Notes under the pieces: generated by a model
The model's database searches: none
Told to the model about the DNA's origin: nothing
The model's input: only the letters and a program-made list of their open reading frames with translations
Position numbers and translations under genes: made by a program
DNA from: Halorientalis sp.
GTDB taxonomy: Archaea; Halobacteriota; Halobacteria; Halobacteriales; Haloarculaceae
Direction: 5' to 3'
Assembly (NCBI RefSeq): GCF_028275115.1
Contig: NZ_JAQCNH010000009.1
Span: forward strand, 1-38,100
DNA: 38,100 bases
In this document: one piece after another, positions 25,295 to 34,076 of the stretch
Numbering within the stretch: the first letter of the stretch is position 1
Layout of the letters: each line of letters opens with the position of its first letter

Positions 25295-25773
25295 GTGTCG
25301 AGGTCCGTTACCGAAGCGTTCGACTTCAGGACCGAGACAGGTTCACACTTCTGTCGGAAGGACAATAATATTCGACCGGGATTAACGGTCGGACTCGTCG
25401 CGGTGGGTGTCTGTCTCGCCGTCGTCAGCGGTGCGGCCGGGGCCGCCGACGCCGACGGTCGCCGTCGCCGAACCAACAGACGGGGAGTCAGGTGTAGCTC
25501 TACACCAGCAAACACCGGTCTATCGAGGAAAGACGCTCGCGATGAACATCCTGATTCGGGAGAACACGACCTGTGCGCGTCGGGTGTTGACCCGGGAGGC
25601 AGCCGTCGACTGAGAGCGAGCCGACAGGACGGAACCGTCGGGCGACGCGTCGGTTCCGCTCCCCAGAGGGGACGACCCGGCGGTCGAAACCGGATCGCGA
25701 CAGCACGTCCGGGCGTTCGGCGTGGCGACAGCGGCGCTGCTCGTCGCTTTAGCCGTCCCGTTGTTCGGGCTGT
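25295..25773 (+). pseudogene. Broken secreted/membrane-anchored protein gene
   Basis: Three parts of a typical haloarchaeal surface protein lie in order but are interrupted. A signal-peptide-like stretch (GLTVGLVAVGVCLAVVSGAA, about 25380-25450) is in one frame. The mature part continues in another frame with VAVAEPTDGESGVALHQQTP and VYRGKTLAMNILIRENTTC until a TGA at 25611-25613. In that same frame beyond the stop comes a C-terminal membrane anchor (VRAFGVATAALLVALAVPLF), ending at the TGA at 25771-25773. A frameshift near 25450 plus one nonsense codon would restore a short protein of about 130 residues. I read it as a decayed gene. Confidence 0.6.
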
Positions 25774-25883
25774 GACCCGGTCACGGGCCCGAGGTGGGTG
25801 TGACGCGAGCGACGGTGGCCGGGCCGTGGATTCCCGAACACATAAAGGATATACCGAGCAGGGCTAAACGTAATCGCAATACA

Positions 25884-27671
25884 ATGTCGGCTGGCCGAGA
25901 TGGTGTGTCGAGACGCAAGCTCCTGGCCGGTGCCGCGGCGGTTACGGCCAGCGCGAGTGCTGGCTGTCTTGACCGACTTCAGGCGCTTCTCGGCTGGCGC
26001 GGCGGCGGACAGACGACGGTCCGGATCAAGACGCTTCCGGCGGACGCCGACCCTTACGCGTTACGGCTGGCGCGGGCAATTGCGGAGTGGCTGACGGCAG
26101 CGGGAATCGACGCCCGGATCGTCCCAACGGCCGAGGACGAACTCCGGCGACAGATTCTGGTCAATCACGAGTTCGATCTGTTCGTCGGACGAACACCGGA
26201 CGTCCCGCGGGAACCGGACGCTCTGTACTCACTGTTGCACTCGACGGGCGTCCTGGCGCCGGGATGGCGCAACCCGTTCGGGTACTCGAACGCACAGGCC
26301 GACGACCTGCTCCAGCGCCAGCGGCGCGCAACTGGGCAGGACCGTCGGACCGTAGTCGCGACGCTGCAGGAGACGGTCGCACGGACACAGCCGTTCAGCG
26401 TCCTCGGATTCCCGGAGACGATCCGGGCGGTTCGGACCGACCGGTTCACCGGCTGGGAACGGGCGGACCTGGGCTCGCTACTGGGGTATCTGGCGCTCGA
26501 AGCGACACCCGGCGCGGGGCCGAGTCCACGAACACTCCGGCTCGGCACGACCTACCAGCAGGAGGTCCGGAGTCTGAATCCGCTGTCGGTTCGGTACCGC
26601 GACAACACGATGCTGACAGACCTGCTGTACGACCCGCTGGGACGGGCCCTCGGCGACGACGGAGTCGAGCCGTGGCTGGCCGACAGTTGGGAGTTCGAGC
26701 GACGAGGCGAGGACCTCCGGGCCACGGTCCGGTTGCGGCCCAACCAACTCTGGCACGACGGCGAGCCGATTACCGCGAGCGACGTGGCGTTTACTTACGA
26801 GTTCGTCGCGGACACGTCGGGCACAGACGAGGACAGGTTCGTGCCCGTCCCGCGGTACCACGGCCAGGCTAGCCTGGTCGAAAGCGTCCGGGCCGAGGAC
26901 CTCCGGACTCTCGAGTTCGCGTTCACGGACTGCTCGGAAGCCGTCGCCCGGCGCGCGTTCACCGTCCCCGTTCTGCCCGAGCACGTCTGGCAGCAGCGTC
27001 GGCGGCCGGCCACTATCGGCGGTGTCGACGTGGGCGGAGAGGTGACGGAGGCACTGGTGACCAGAAACGTCCCTGCGGTCGGGAGCGGGCCGGTAGCGTT
27101 CGCCGAGCAGTCCGCCAACGGCGGACTCGTCGTGCGGCGGTTCGACGAGCACTTTCTCCACCGGACCGACGGCGGGGAGTTTCCGGCGTGGATGGACGGC
27201 GGCCTCCCGTTCCAGCGACTCGTCATGCGGGCGGACGTGTCCGACGGTATCATCGTCGAAGCGGCGGCGGACGGGACGCTCGACGCCGCGGTCAGCGGGA
27301 TCGGGGTCGGCACCGTCGACAGGGTCGGGGACGCGGAGAAACTGGAGCTTCTGACCCGGCCCTCGGACTCGTTCTACGTGTTGGGGTACAACACGCGGCG
27401 GCCGCCGCTACACAACTACCAGTTTCGCCGCGTCTTGGGACGGCTGCTCGACCGTGGCTACCTCGCCGAAGCGGTGTTCGACGGGTACGCAACGCCGGCA
27501 GCGAGCCCGCTCGCGGGGACGGACTGGGTCCCGTCGGAACTGGAGTGGGACGGCGAACACCCCGTACTCCCGTTCCTGGGGTCCGATGGCGACGTAGACG
27601 AGGAACAGGTCCGGCAGGCCTGGCAGGAAGCCGGCTACCGCTACGAGAAGGGGACACTCCTCGGGCGGTGA
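25884..27671 (+). CDS. Tat lipoprotein, SBP_5-family substrate-binding protein with apparently permuted lobes
   Basis: A 595-residue periplasmic-type binding protein of the oligopeptide/dipeptide family (SBP_5), anchored outside by a lipid: VSRRKLLAGAAAVTASASAG followed by Cys28. Residues about 217-585 match the usual N-terminal part (TDLLYDPLGRAL, LWHDGEPITASDVAFTYEF, PVLPEHVW, VGSGPVAF, FYVLGYNTRRPPLHNYQFRR) and stop at QAWQEAGYRY. Residues about 45-191 look like the segment that normally follows that point (LARAIAEWLTAAGIDARIV, PDALYSLLHSTG, NPFGYSNAQADDLL, FTGW). The order is therefore circularly permuted relative to the standard family. No ABC permease or ATPase gene is nearby. The PAP2 gene starts four bases after its stop. 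Confidence 0.85.
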   Translation: MSAGRDGVSRRKLLAGAAAVTASASAGCLDRLQALLGWRGGGQTTVRIKTLPADADPYALRLARAIAEWLTAAGIDARIVPTAEDELRRQILVNHEFDLFVGRTPDVPREPDALYSLLHSTGVLAPGWRNPFGYSNAQADDLLQRQRRATGQDRRTVVATLQETVARTQPFSVLGFPETIRAVRTDRFTGWERADLGSLLGYLALEATPGAGPSPRTLRLGTTYQQEVRSLNPLSVRYRDNTMLTDLLYDPLGRALGDDGVEPWLADSWEFERRGEDLRATVRLRPNQLWHDGEPITASDVAFTYEFVADTSGTDEDRFVPVPRYHGQASLVESVRAEDLRTLEFAFTDCSEAVARRAFTVPVLPEHVWQQRRRPATIGGVDVGGEVTEALVTRNVPAVGSGPVAFAEQSANGGLVVRRFDEHFLHRTDGGEFPAWMDGGLPFQRLVMRADVSDGIIVEAAADGTLDAAVSGIGVGTVDRVGDAEKLELLTRPSDSFYVLGYNTRRPPLHNYQFRRVLGRLLDRGYLAEAVFDGYATPAASPLAGTDWVPSELEWDGEHPVLPFLGSDGDVDEEQVRQAWQEAGYRYEKGTLLGR

Positions 27672-27675
27672 TACC

Positions 27676-28524
27676 GTGACACTGCTCGAACTCTCCATAC
27701 GGGTACTCGGTGTGGTCGGGGTGATGCTCGTCCTGGCGTCGCTCGTGTTCGTCGGCCCGCGGCGGCTCCGGGAGACGAGAGCGGACATCCGGGGCCGCCT
27801 TCGCGAGACCGGACCAGTCGTCGCCGTGTTGGCCGGAGTGCTGGCGATGAACAGTTTCATCCGTGATATGAGTACGGACCTCTCACAGCTCGTCGGTGTC
27901 AGAATCACCAGTTCGATCCACGGCATCGAGGGTGCGTTCGTCGGGCAGGTCCAGACCGTCGCCTCCCCGCTTCTGACGGCGTACTTCTCGAACGTGTACG
28001 TCTACGGCTACGCGTTCCTGATGCTCTTCCCGCTGGTGGCGTATCTGACCGTCGACGACCAGCGGCCGATTCGAGAGCTGACCGTCGCCTACATTCTCAA
28101 CTACGGCATCGGGCTAGTCTGCTATCTCGCGTTCATCGCCTACGGGCCGCGCAACTTCATGCCGGACGTGGTCGAACCACTGCTTTACACCCACTGGCCG
28201 CGCTCACAACTGCTCACGAGCGAGATCAACCGCAACACCAACGTCTTCCCCTCGCTACACACCTCGCTGTCGGTGACCGTCGCCCTGATGGCCTACCGGA
28301 CCCGCGACGCCTATCCGTACTGGCTCCCGGTCGCGGCCTTCATCGCTGGAAGCGTCGCCGTCTCGACGATGTACCTCGGCATCCACTGGGGGACCGACGT
28401 GGTTGCAGGCCTGCTTCTGGCCGCGGGTTCTGTCGTCGCCGCAGTCCGAATCCGGCAGTTTGCGGACCGACACGACGGGGCGGCCCGGGACCGTTTCGGC
28501 GAACTGACCGACCGGCTCCGTTGA
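27676..28524 (+). CDS. PAP2-superfamily membrane phosphatase (inositolphosphotransferase-like)
   Basis: A 282-residue membrane protein with about six helices. It carries the PAP2 catalytic motifs C2 FPSLHTSLSVTVALMAYRT (His of PSLH) and C3 STMYLGIHWGTDVVAG (His and Asp); the C1 region is probably YGPRNFMPDV. The C3 motif with Thr in place of Arg resembles the AUR1/inositolphosphotransferase-like branch rather than classical lipid phosphatases. Likely hydrolyses or transfers a phospho-group on a lipid at the outer face; substrate unknown. GTG start four bases after the binding-protein stop implies co-transcription and translational coupling. Confidence 0.85.
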   Translation: MTLLELSIRVLGVVGVMLVLASLVFVGPRRLRETRADIRGRLRETGPVVAVLAGVLAMNSFIRDMSTDLSQLVGVRITSSIHGIEGAFVGQVQTVASPLLTAYFSNVYVYGYAFLMLFPLVAYLTVDDQRPIRELTVAYILNYGIGLVCYLAFIAYGPRNFMPDVVEPLLYTHWPRSQLLTSEINRNTNVFPSLHTSLSVTVALMAYRTRDAYPYWLPVAAFIAGSVAVSTMYLGIHWGTDVVAGLLLAAGSVVAAVRIRQFADRHDGAARDRFGELTDRLR

Positions 28525-28568
28525 CCCACCGGTCGCGGCGACGACCGGCCCGTGTGAACCCGCCACAA

Positions 28569-28586
28569 TACGAATTTCGAAATTCG
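28569..28586 (+). promoter_or_regulatory. Palindromic operator candidate upstream of carB
   Basis: CGAATTTCGAAATTCG (28571-28586) is a perfect 16-bp palindrome in the carB upstream region. Its first part, TACGAATTTCGAAAT (28569-28583), matches TACGAATTTCGCAAT at 35172-35186 between carA and the Lrp-type regulator in 14 of 15 positions. It lies about 28 bases upstream of the carB TATA box. Confidence 0.6.
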
Positions 28587-28614
28587 ATTACGATGCTCGC
28601 AATCTATCGCCGGG

Positions 28615-28623
28615 CTTATTACG
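28615..28623 (+). promoter_or_regulatory. TATA box of carB
   Basis: CTTATTACG lies 23-31 bases before the ATG at 28646, fitting a leaderless transcript. The carA promoter has the similar CTTATGAA at the same distance. Confidence 0.55.
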
Positions 28624-28645
28624 ATGAGCGAACTGAGGGCGGACA

Positions 28646-31600
28646 ATGACAGACGAATCAGAGGACCGCACGATTCTGTTGATCGGGAGTGGGCCGATCA
28701 AGATCGGACAGGCCGCGGAGTTCGACTACTCCGGCGCACAGGCCTGTCGCGCGCTACAGGAGGAGGGGGCGCGAGTCGTGCTGGTCAACTCCAACCCGGC
28801 GACGATCATGACCGACCCGGACATGGCCGACAAGGTGTACATCGAACCGATCAATACCGAGGCCATCGCCGAGATTATTCGGAAGGAACAACCGGACGGT
28901 GTCATCGCCGGTCTTGGTGGTCAGACGGGGCTGAACGTCACGGCCGAACTCGCCGAGGAGGGAGTGCTCGAGGAACACGACGTGACGGTGATGGGCACGC
29001 CACTCGACACCATCTACGCGACCGAGGACCGCGACATGTTCCGCCAGCGGATGGAGTCTATCGGCGAACCCGTCCCCGAGTCGGTCACCATCGAGTCCAT
29101 GAACGAGGTCGAGGATGCCGTCGAGGCCGTCGGCGGCCTGCCGGTTATCATGCGGACCACGTACACCCTCGGCGGACAGGGGTCGGGCGTCATCGGCGAC
29201 ATGGACGAACTCAAAAACGCCGTCCGGAAAGGGCTCAACCTCTCGCGCGACGACCGCGTGATGATCACCGAGTCCATCGACGGCTGGATCGAACTGGAGT
29301 ACGAGGTGATGCGCGACGCCGACGACTCCTGTATCATCATCTGCAACATGGAGAACATCGACCCGATGGGGATCCACACCGGCGAGTCTATCGTCGTTAC
29401 CCCCAGTCAGGTCATTCCCGACGAGGGTCACCAGGAGATGCGCGACACCGCGTTGAAAGTGATCCGCGAACTCGGGATTCAGGGCGGCTGTAACATTCAG
29501 TTCGCCTGGCGTGACGACGGCACACCCGGCGGCCAGTACCGCGTCGTCGAGGTCAACCCCCGCGTCTCCCGTTCTTCGGCGCTGGCCTCGAAGGCGACCG
29601 GCTACCCAATCGCTCGCGTCACCGCCAAGGTCGCGATGGGCAAGCGCCTCCACGAGATCGAAAACGAAATTACCGGCCAGACCACCGCCGCGTTCGAGCC
29701 GGCCATCGATTACGTCGTGGCGAAGGTGCCGCGCTGGCCCAAAGACAAGTTCCGCGACGTCGAGTTCGAGCTGGGGCCGGCGATGAAGTCCACGGGCGAG
29801 GCCATGGCCATCGGCCGGACCTTCGAGGAGTCGATGCTGAAGGCGCTGCGGAGTTCCGAATACGACCCCGCCGTCGACTGGGCCGACGTGAGCGACGACG
29901 AACTCGAATCGGCGTATCTCGAGCGACCGACGCCCGACCGCACGTACGCTATTTTCGAGGCGTTCGAGCGCGGCTACGCCGTCGACGCGGTCAACGAGCT
30001 GACCGAGATTCGCGAGTGGTATCTCGAACGCTACAAGCGCATCGCCGAGGCCGCCATCGCGGCCGCCGAGGGCGACTTCGCGGCCGCCGCCGAGGAGGGC
30101 TTCACCGACCAGGAGATCACCGCCATCGCCGGCGGTGAGTTCAACGACACACACGCCTCCTGGCTTCCCGACCGCGACGAGGCACAGCAGGTCGACGCGG
30201 ACGAGGTCGAAGCGGATGGCGGGAGCGTCACCGTCGAACAGGTCGACGACGAGACCCCCGACCGCGCGTTCAAACAGGTCGACACCTGCGCCGGGGAGTT
30301 CGCCGCCTCGACGCCGTACTACTACTCCGCCCGCGAACCGCTCTCGGGACTGGGCCGCGACGAGGTCCAAGTCGACACCGACGCCGAGAGCGTCGTCGTG
30401 GTCGGCGGCGGCCCCATCCGGATCGGGCAGGGCGTCGAATTCGACTACTGTTCGGTCCACGCCGTTCAGGCACTGGAAGCGATGGGCATCGACGCCCACG
30501 TCGTCAACAACAACCCCGAAACGGTGTCGACGGACTACGACACCTCGGAGGGCCTCTTCTTCGAGCCGATCACCGCCGAGGAAGTCGCCGACGTGGTCGA
30601 AACCACGAACGCCGACGGCGTGATGGTCCAGTTCGGCGGCCAGACCTCCGTCGATATCGCCGAACCGCTCGAAGCCGAAATCGAACGTCGCGGGCTTGAC
30701 TGCGCGGTCATGGGCACCGCCGTCGAGGCGATGGACTTGGCGGAGGACCGTGACCGCTTCAACCAGCTCATGGACGAACTGGATATCGCGCAGGCAGAGG
30801 GTGGCACCGCGACCTCCGAGCAGGAGGCGCTGGAGATTGCTCGGGGTATCGGCTACCCCGTCCTCGTGCGTCCGAGCTACGTGCTGGGCGGCCGCGCAAT
30901 GGACGTGGTGTACAACGACGAGGACCTCGAAACGTACATCGAGGAGGCAGTTCGGGTCTCCCCGGACAAGCCGATCCTCATCGACGACTTCCTCGCCGAC
31001 GCGGTCGAACTGGACGTCGACGCCGTAGCGGACGGTGACGACGTGTTGATCGGTGGTATCATGGAACACGTCGAAACTGCGGGTGTCCACTCCGGCGACT
31101 CGGCATGTATGATCCCGCCACGGTCGCTCTCGGAGGCCGTACTCGGACGCGTCCGCGACGTCACCGAGGACATCGCGACCGCGCTGGACACTGTGGGCCT
31201 GCTGAACGTCCAGCTGGCGGTCAAAGACGAGACGGTGTACGTGCTGGAAGCGAACCCGCGCTCCTCGCGGACCGTCCCGTTCGTCTCGAAGGCGACGGGC
31301 GTTCCCGTCGCCAAACTCGCGGCGAAGGTCATGGCAGGCACGAGTCTCGACGACCTCGACATCGACGAGCAGATTCCCGACCAGGTGTCGGTCAAAGAGG
31401 TCGTCCTGCCGTTCGACCGCCTGCCGGAGAGTGACCCGCGGCTGGGCCCGGAAATGAAGTCCACGGGCGAGGTCATGGGCACCGCCGGTTCCTTCGGCAA
31501 AGCCTACCAGAAGGCCCAGATGTCCGTCGGGAAGCCGATTCCCACCGGGGGGACGGCCGTCGTCGACCTGCCGGTGATCGGCTTCGAGGACCACTTCGAC

Positions 31601-31846
31601 GTGGAGGACCTCGACAGCGCCGACGCCGAGCAGCTAAAACAGCGCCTCCGTGACGGCGATATCGACCTCGTGGTCTCGCGCAACCGCGAGATTCTCGAGG
31701 TCTGTGTCGAGGAGACGATCACCTACTTTTCGACCATCGAGAGCGCCGAGGCGGCGCTTGAGGCGATTCAGTCGGCCAACCAACCGCTGAACGTGCAGGA
31801 CGTGGCCACCCGCCCCAAGGACACCCGCGACTGGGGCGACTACTGA
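28646..31846 (+). CDS. carB: Carbamoyl-phosphate synthase large subunit
   Basis: Makes carbamoyl phosphate from bicarbonate, ATP and the ammonia delivered by CarA, feeding arginine and pyrimidine synthesis. The 1066-residue protein has two homologous ATP-grasp halves: first half with GSGPIKIGQAAEFDYSGAQA and the carboxyphosphate site (RTTYTLGGQGSG, VVEVNPRVSRSSALASKATG); second half with GGGPIRIGQGVEFDYCSVHA, RPSYVLGGRAMDVV and LEANPRSSRTVPFVSKATGV. The end (about 930-1066) is the MGS-like allosteric domain. An acidic linker around residue 520 is a halophile-type insertion. It is separated from carA by about 2.2 kb and faces it, unlike the bacterial carAB operon. Confidence 0.97.
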   Translation: MTDESEDRTILLIGSGPIKIGQAAEFDYSGAQACRALQEEGARVVLVNSNPATIMTDPDMADKVYIEPINTEAIAEIIRKEQPDGVIAGLGGQTGLNVTAELAEEGVLEEHDVTVMGTPLDTIYATEDRDMFRQRMESIGEPVPESVTIESMNEVEDAVEAVGGLPVIMRTTYTLGGQGSGVIGDMDELKNAVRKGLNLSRDDRVMITESIDGWIELEYEVMRDADDSCIIICNMENIDPMGIHTGESIVVTPSQVIPDEGHQEMRDTALKVIRELGIQGGCNIQFAWRDDGTPGGQYRVVEVNPRVSRSSALASKATGYPIARVTAKVAMGKRLHEIENEITGQTTAAFEPAIDYVVAKVPRWPKDKFRDVEFELGPAMKSTGEAMAIGRTFEESMLKALRSSEYDPAVDWADVSDDELESAYLERPTPDRTYAIFEAFERGYAVDAVNELTEIREWYLERYKRIAEAAIAAAEGDFAAAAEEGFTDQEITAIAGGEFNDTHASWLPDRDEAQQVDADEVEADGGSVTVEQVDDETPDRAFKQVDTCAGEFAASTPYYYSAREPLSGLGRDEVQVDTDAESVVVVGGGPIRIGQGVEFDYCSVHAVQALEAMGIDAHVVNNNPETVSTDYDTSEGLFFEPITAEEVADVVETTNADGVMVQFGGQTSVDIAEPLEAEIERRGLDCAVMGTAVEAMDLAEDRDRFNQLMDELDIAQAEGGTATSEQEALEIARGIGYPVLVRPSYVLGGRAMDVVYNDEDLETYIEEAVRVSPDKPILIDDFLADAVELDVDAVADGDDVLIGGIMEHVETAGVHSGDSACMIPPRSLSEAVLGRVRDVTEDIATALDTVGLLNVQLAVKDETVYVLEANPRSSRTVPFVSKATGVPVAKLAAKVMAGTSLDDLDIDEQIPDQVSVKEVVLPFDRLPESDPRLGPEMKSTGEVMGTAGSFGKAYQKAQMSVGKPIPTGGTAVVDLPVIGFEDHFDVEDLDSADAEQLKQRLRDGDIDLVVSRNREILEVCVEETITYFSTIESAEAALEAIQSANQPLNVQDVATRPKDTRDWGDY

Positions 31847-32073
31847 GGCCACGAGCGCCGTTCACCCGGTCGCGCGGAACCCCCTCTCGGTGCGGCCGGT
31901 CACCACGGCGTCGGAGTCGTACCGTCTGGACCCGGACACAGGAGGGAGTCGGGACACGAGGTTTCGGCGGCCCCGTCGGGCGACTTTCGGGACGCCTGAC
32001 ACTCGATGTGCAGGATAACAGTCTCTAAGTATCCACACTAGAAACCAGGGGGACATGTGCGAGGGGACGGGAG

Positions 32074-33021
32074 ATGCTCGATAGAGACAGCAGTACCACG
32101 CGAATCGTTTCGGGAGTCGTTCAGATACTCGCGGTCGCAGTGGTCGGCGTGGTCGTGAGCGTACTCATCACGGCATTCACGGATAGTTTGCAGGTCGCAC
32201 AGACGCTCGCGACGGTTGCGGGCGCACTGGCGACGGTCGTCCTGCTCGTGATCGTGGGCTGGTACGCCAGACGCCTGGAGGAGGCCGCAGCCGAGAGCCG
32301 GAAGCTCCGGCGTCGGCCGTACGTCAAGCGGATCGTCGCGACTGGGATCGACAGGATTCTGGAGTGGCTCACGACGAATCGTAATCGGTGGGACCGGACG
32401 AACCCGCCGGCGGGTATGCCCGCCTACCCCGAGATCGAGGACACGGGGGTTCCCGACGACGTGGTCGCAGACATCTCCCGCGACCACCCCGACCTCGTCT
32501 CGGACGTGAGTGCCTTTCTCACCGCGAGCCGAGAGTACCGCGACGCCTGGCAGGACCTCCACACCGACCTCTCGCGAATCGTCAACCACGCCTTCGAGCT
32601 ATCCGACTCGCCCGGCATCATCGACGACGTGGTTCCCGAAACCTACGAGGGTGCGGCCCGGGCCGAGGGCGTCGACCCCTGGGCCGAACCCGACGAGTTC
32701 ATCGATGCCCACCCTCGCCTGTTCGCCCGGCTCATTCTCACGAATCCGGAGCCGTCCCTGAACGGCGCCGCGTACCTCGACACCGAGGACTATGCCACGC
32801 TGCTGGTCGATGCCCACCGCCGTGAGTTCGTGAACCTCCGGGGCGAGGACGAAATCGCCGACCAGATCGACCTCGTCCACCGGAAACTAGAGACGCTCAA
32901 GGAGAACGACCGGAACATGGAGGAGCGCCTCCAGGACGTACGCAGCCAGTATCTCGCCGAGTACGAGATTATGGAGACGGAACTCGGCGAGATCAAGTCC
33001 GGCGGGCGGTCGGCGGTGTAG
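32074..33021 (+). CDS. Membrane-anchored protein with C-terminal coiled coil, unknown function
   Basis: A 315-residue protein not recognised as a known family. Two membrane helices at the N-terminus (about 11-34, IVSGVVQILAVAVVGVVVSV, and 40-64, LATVAGALATVVLLVIVGWY) are followed by a basic stretch (RKLRRRPYVKRIVATGIDRI) and a mainly helical cytosolic domain. The last 45 residues (IDLVHRKLETLKENDRNMEE, RLQDVRSQYLAEYEIME) look like a coiled coil. It may be a scaffold or a sensor. Start ATG at 32074; the 227 bases upstream hold no gene I can see. Confidence 0.7.
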   Translation: MLDRDSSTTRIVSGVVQILAVAVVGVVVSVLITAFTDSLQVAQTLATVAGALATVVLLVIVGWYARRLEEAAAESRKLRRRPYVKRIVATGIDRILEWLTTNRNRWDRTNPPAGMPAYPEIEDTGVPDDVVADISRDHPDLVSDVSAFLTASREYRDAWQDLHTDLSRIVNHAFELSDSPGIIDDVVPETYEGAARAEGVDPWAEPDEFIDAHPRLFARLILTNPEPSLNGAAYLDTEDYATLLVDAHRREFVNLRGEDEIADQIDLVHRKLETLKENDRNMEERLQDVRSQYLAEYEIMETELGEIKSGGRSAV

Positions 33022-33229
33022 CACCGGTCAGAGGTCGTGGCTTCGGAGTCCCCGCCAAGGGTCGGTCGTCTACGGTCGTGGTCTCGGATCGTGTCGTCTC
33101 TGGCTTTCTCACTGTCCTGCGCGCAGCCGAGACCGTCGGCGCGGCCGTTCGGAGAGTGACTGCCACGACAGCCCAGCGGACTCGTTCGAGGACACCGGTG
33201 CGCCGTCCCGAACACCCCCACAGGATAGA

Positions 33230-33330
33230 AACTGACGTATTTAACCCTACATCCGTACTTAGAATTATATTCATTTATTCTGCGCCGCAAAAGTATCATA
33301 ATAATACTCTGTAAGAGATATAACACTACG
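33230..33330. promoter_or_regulatory. AT-rich upstream region of the gene at 33414
   Basis: Within the 392-base gap 33022-33413, the 100 bases from about 33235 are strikingly AT-rich (TATTTAACCC, TTAGAATTATATTCATTTAT, AGTATCATAATAATACTC) against the GC-rich genome. Several TATA-like words are possible, so I cannot name the promoter. The first part of the gap (33022-33230) holds no gene I can support. Confidence 0.4.
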
Positions 33331-33354
33331 TTCGTAACTCTGATTACGAGACGG

Positions 33355-33370
33355 CACGACAGCTGTCGTG
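33355..33370. promoter_or_regulatory. Perfect 16-bp palindrome, candidate operator
   Basis: CACGACAGCTGTCGTG is a perfect inverted repeat 44-59 bases before the ATG at 33414 and just after the AT-rich region. It could be a dimer-binding repressor site or an RNA hairpin in a leader. No second copy was noticed in the window. Confidence 0.45.
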
Positions 33371-33413
33371 TGAACCACCCAACCGCAGTTGTCTACGTCA
33401 GCGTGGAGGCGGA

Positions 33414-34076
33414 ATGACGGATTCGGATGTCGCCGAGCGAGCGTTCGTGCTCGCGGAGATGGCGTCCGACGATTCGGTGACGATGTCGGTCCTGGCCGGG
33501 CGCGAGGGCCGGTTCTCACAGCAGGCCCCGCTGAACGATCCGCCGGTGACCTACCTCGAAGAGACGGAAGCACCGGTCTTCGTGCTGACGAACGGAAAAC
33601 GAGGGGTCGGTCGCGGCGTCAAGAGTAATACTATTGCGCCCGGTAGCGATTTCAGGACGGTCATCCTCGTGACCGGTCGACGAACGCTCTGTCTCGTCGG
33701 CCAGAACGACGGCGACGCAGTCGTCGCGGTCCCTCACGAGTCGGTAACAGCGGTCCGGTACAGCACCGGCTTCCGCAAACACAGGCTCGTCTTGCAGACG
33801 CCGGAGAGCGCGTACCACTGCTGGGTCCATCGGAAGACAGAGACGGCGGTCCTCGACGAGGTAACCGATTTCGTGGACGAACACACGGTCGAGCGGCCGG
33901 AGCCGGTCTCGGACGACGAGGCGGTGAGCCGCGTGATGTATCGCGGGCGACCGGTCGCACGGGACACGACCAACGGATCCAGCGACGATAGGGATGACTC
34001 GACGGGGTCAGCCGCCGGTGAGACAGAGGAGGAGTTTACCGTCACCTACCGGGGACAGCCGGTCGACCGGGACTAA
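33414..34076 (+). CDS. PH-like-domain protein with two C-terminal YRGxPVxRD motifs
   Basis: A 220-residue soluble protein. Residues about 75-155 (FRTVILVTGRRTLCLVGQND, VVAVPHESVTAVRYSTGFRK, HRLVLQTPESAYHCWVH) have the strand pattern of bacterial PH-like domains, which mediate membrane or protein contacts. After it a charged, Ser/Asp-rich linker separates two near-identical short motifs, VMYRGRPVARD (174-184) and VTYRGQPVDRD (210-220, the very C-terminus). They resemble the short Tyr-Arg-Gly motifs of DUF4278-type peptides. Function unknown. Its stop overlaps the convergent carA stop. Confidence 0.75.
   Translation: MTDSDVAERAFVLAEMASDDSVTMSVLAGREGRFSQQAPLNDPPVTYLEETEAPVFVLTNGKRGVGRGVKSNTIAPGSDFRTVILVTGRRTLCLVGQNDGDAVVAVPHESVTAVRYSTGFRKHRLVLQTPESAYHCWVHRKTETAVLDEVTDFVDEHTVERPEPVSDDEAVSRVMYRGRPVARDTTNGSSDDRDDSTGSAAGETEEEFTVTYRGQPVDRD

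Noticed and set aside
28754..31594. 946-codon open frame antisense to carB
   Set aside because: It mirrors carB codon structure; high GC at third positions creates long antisense frames. The product shows no recognisable domain.
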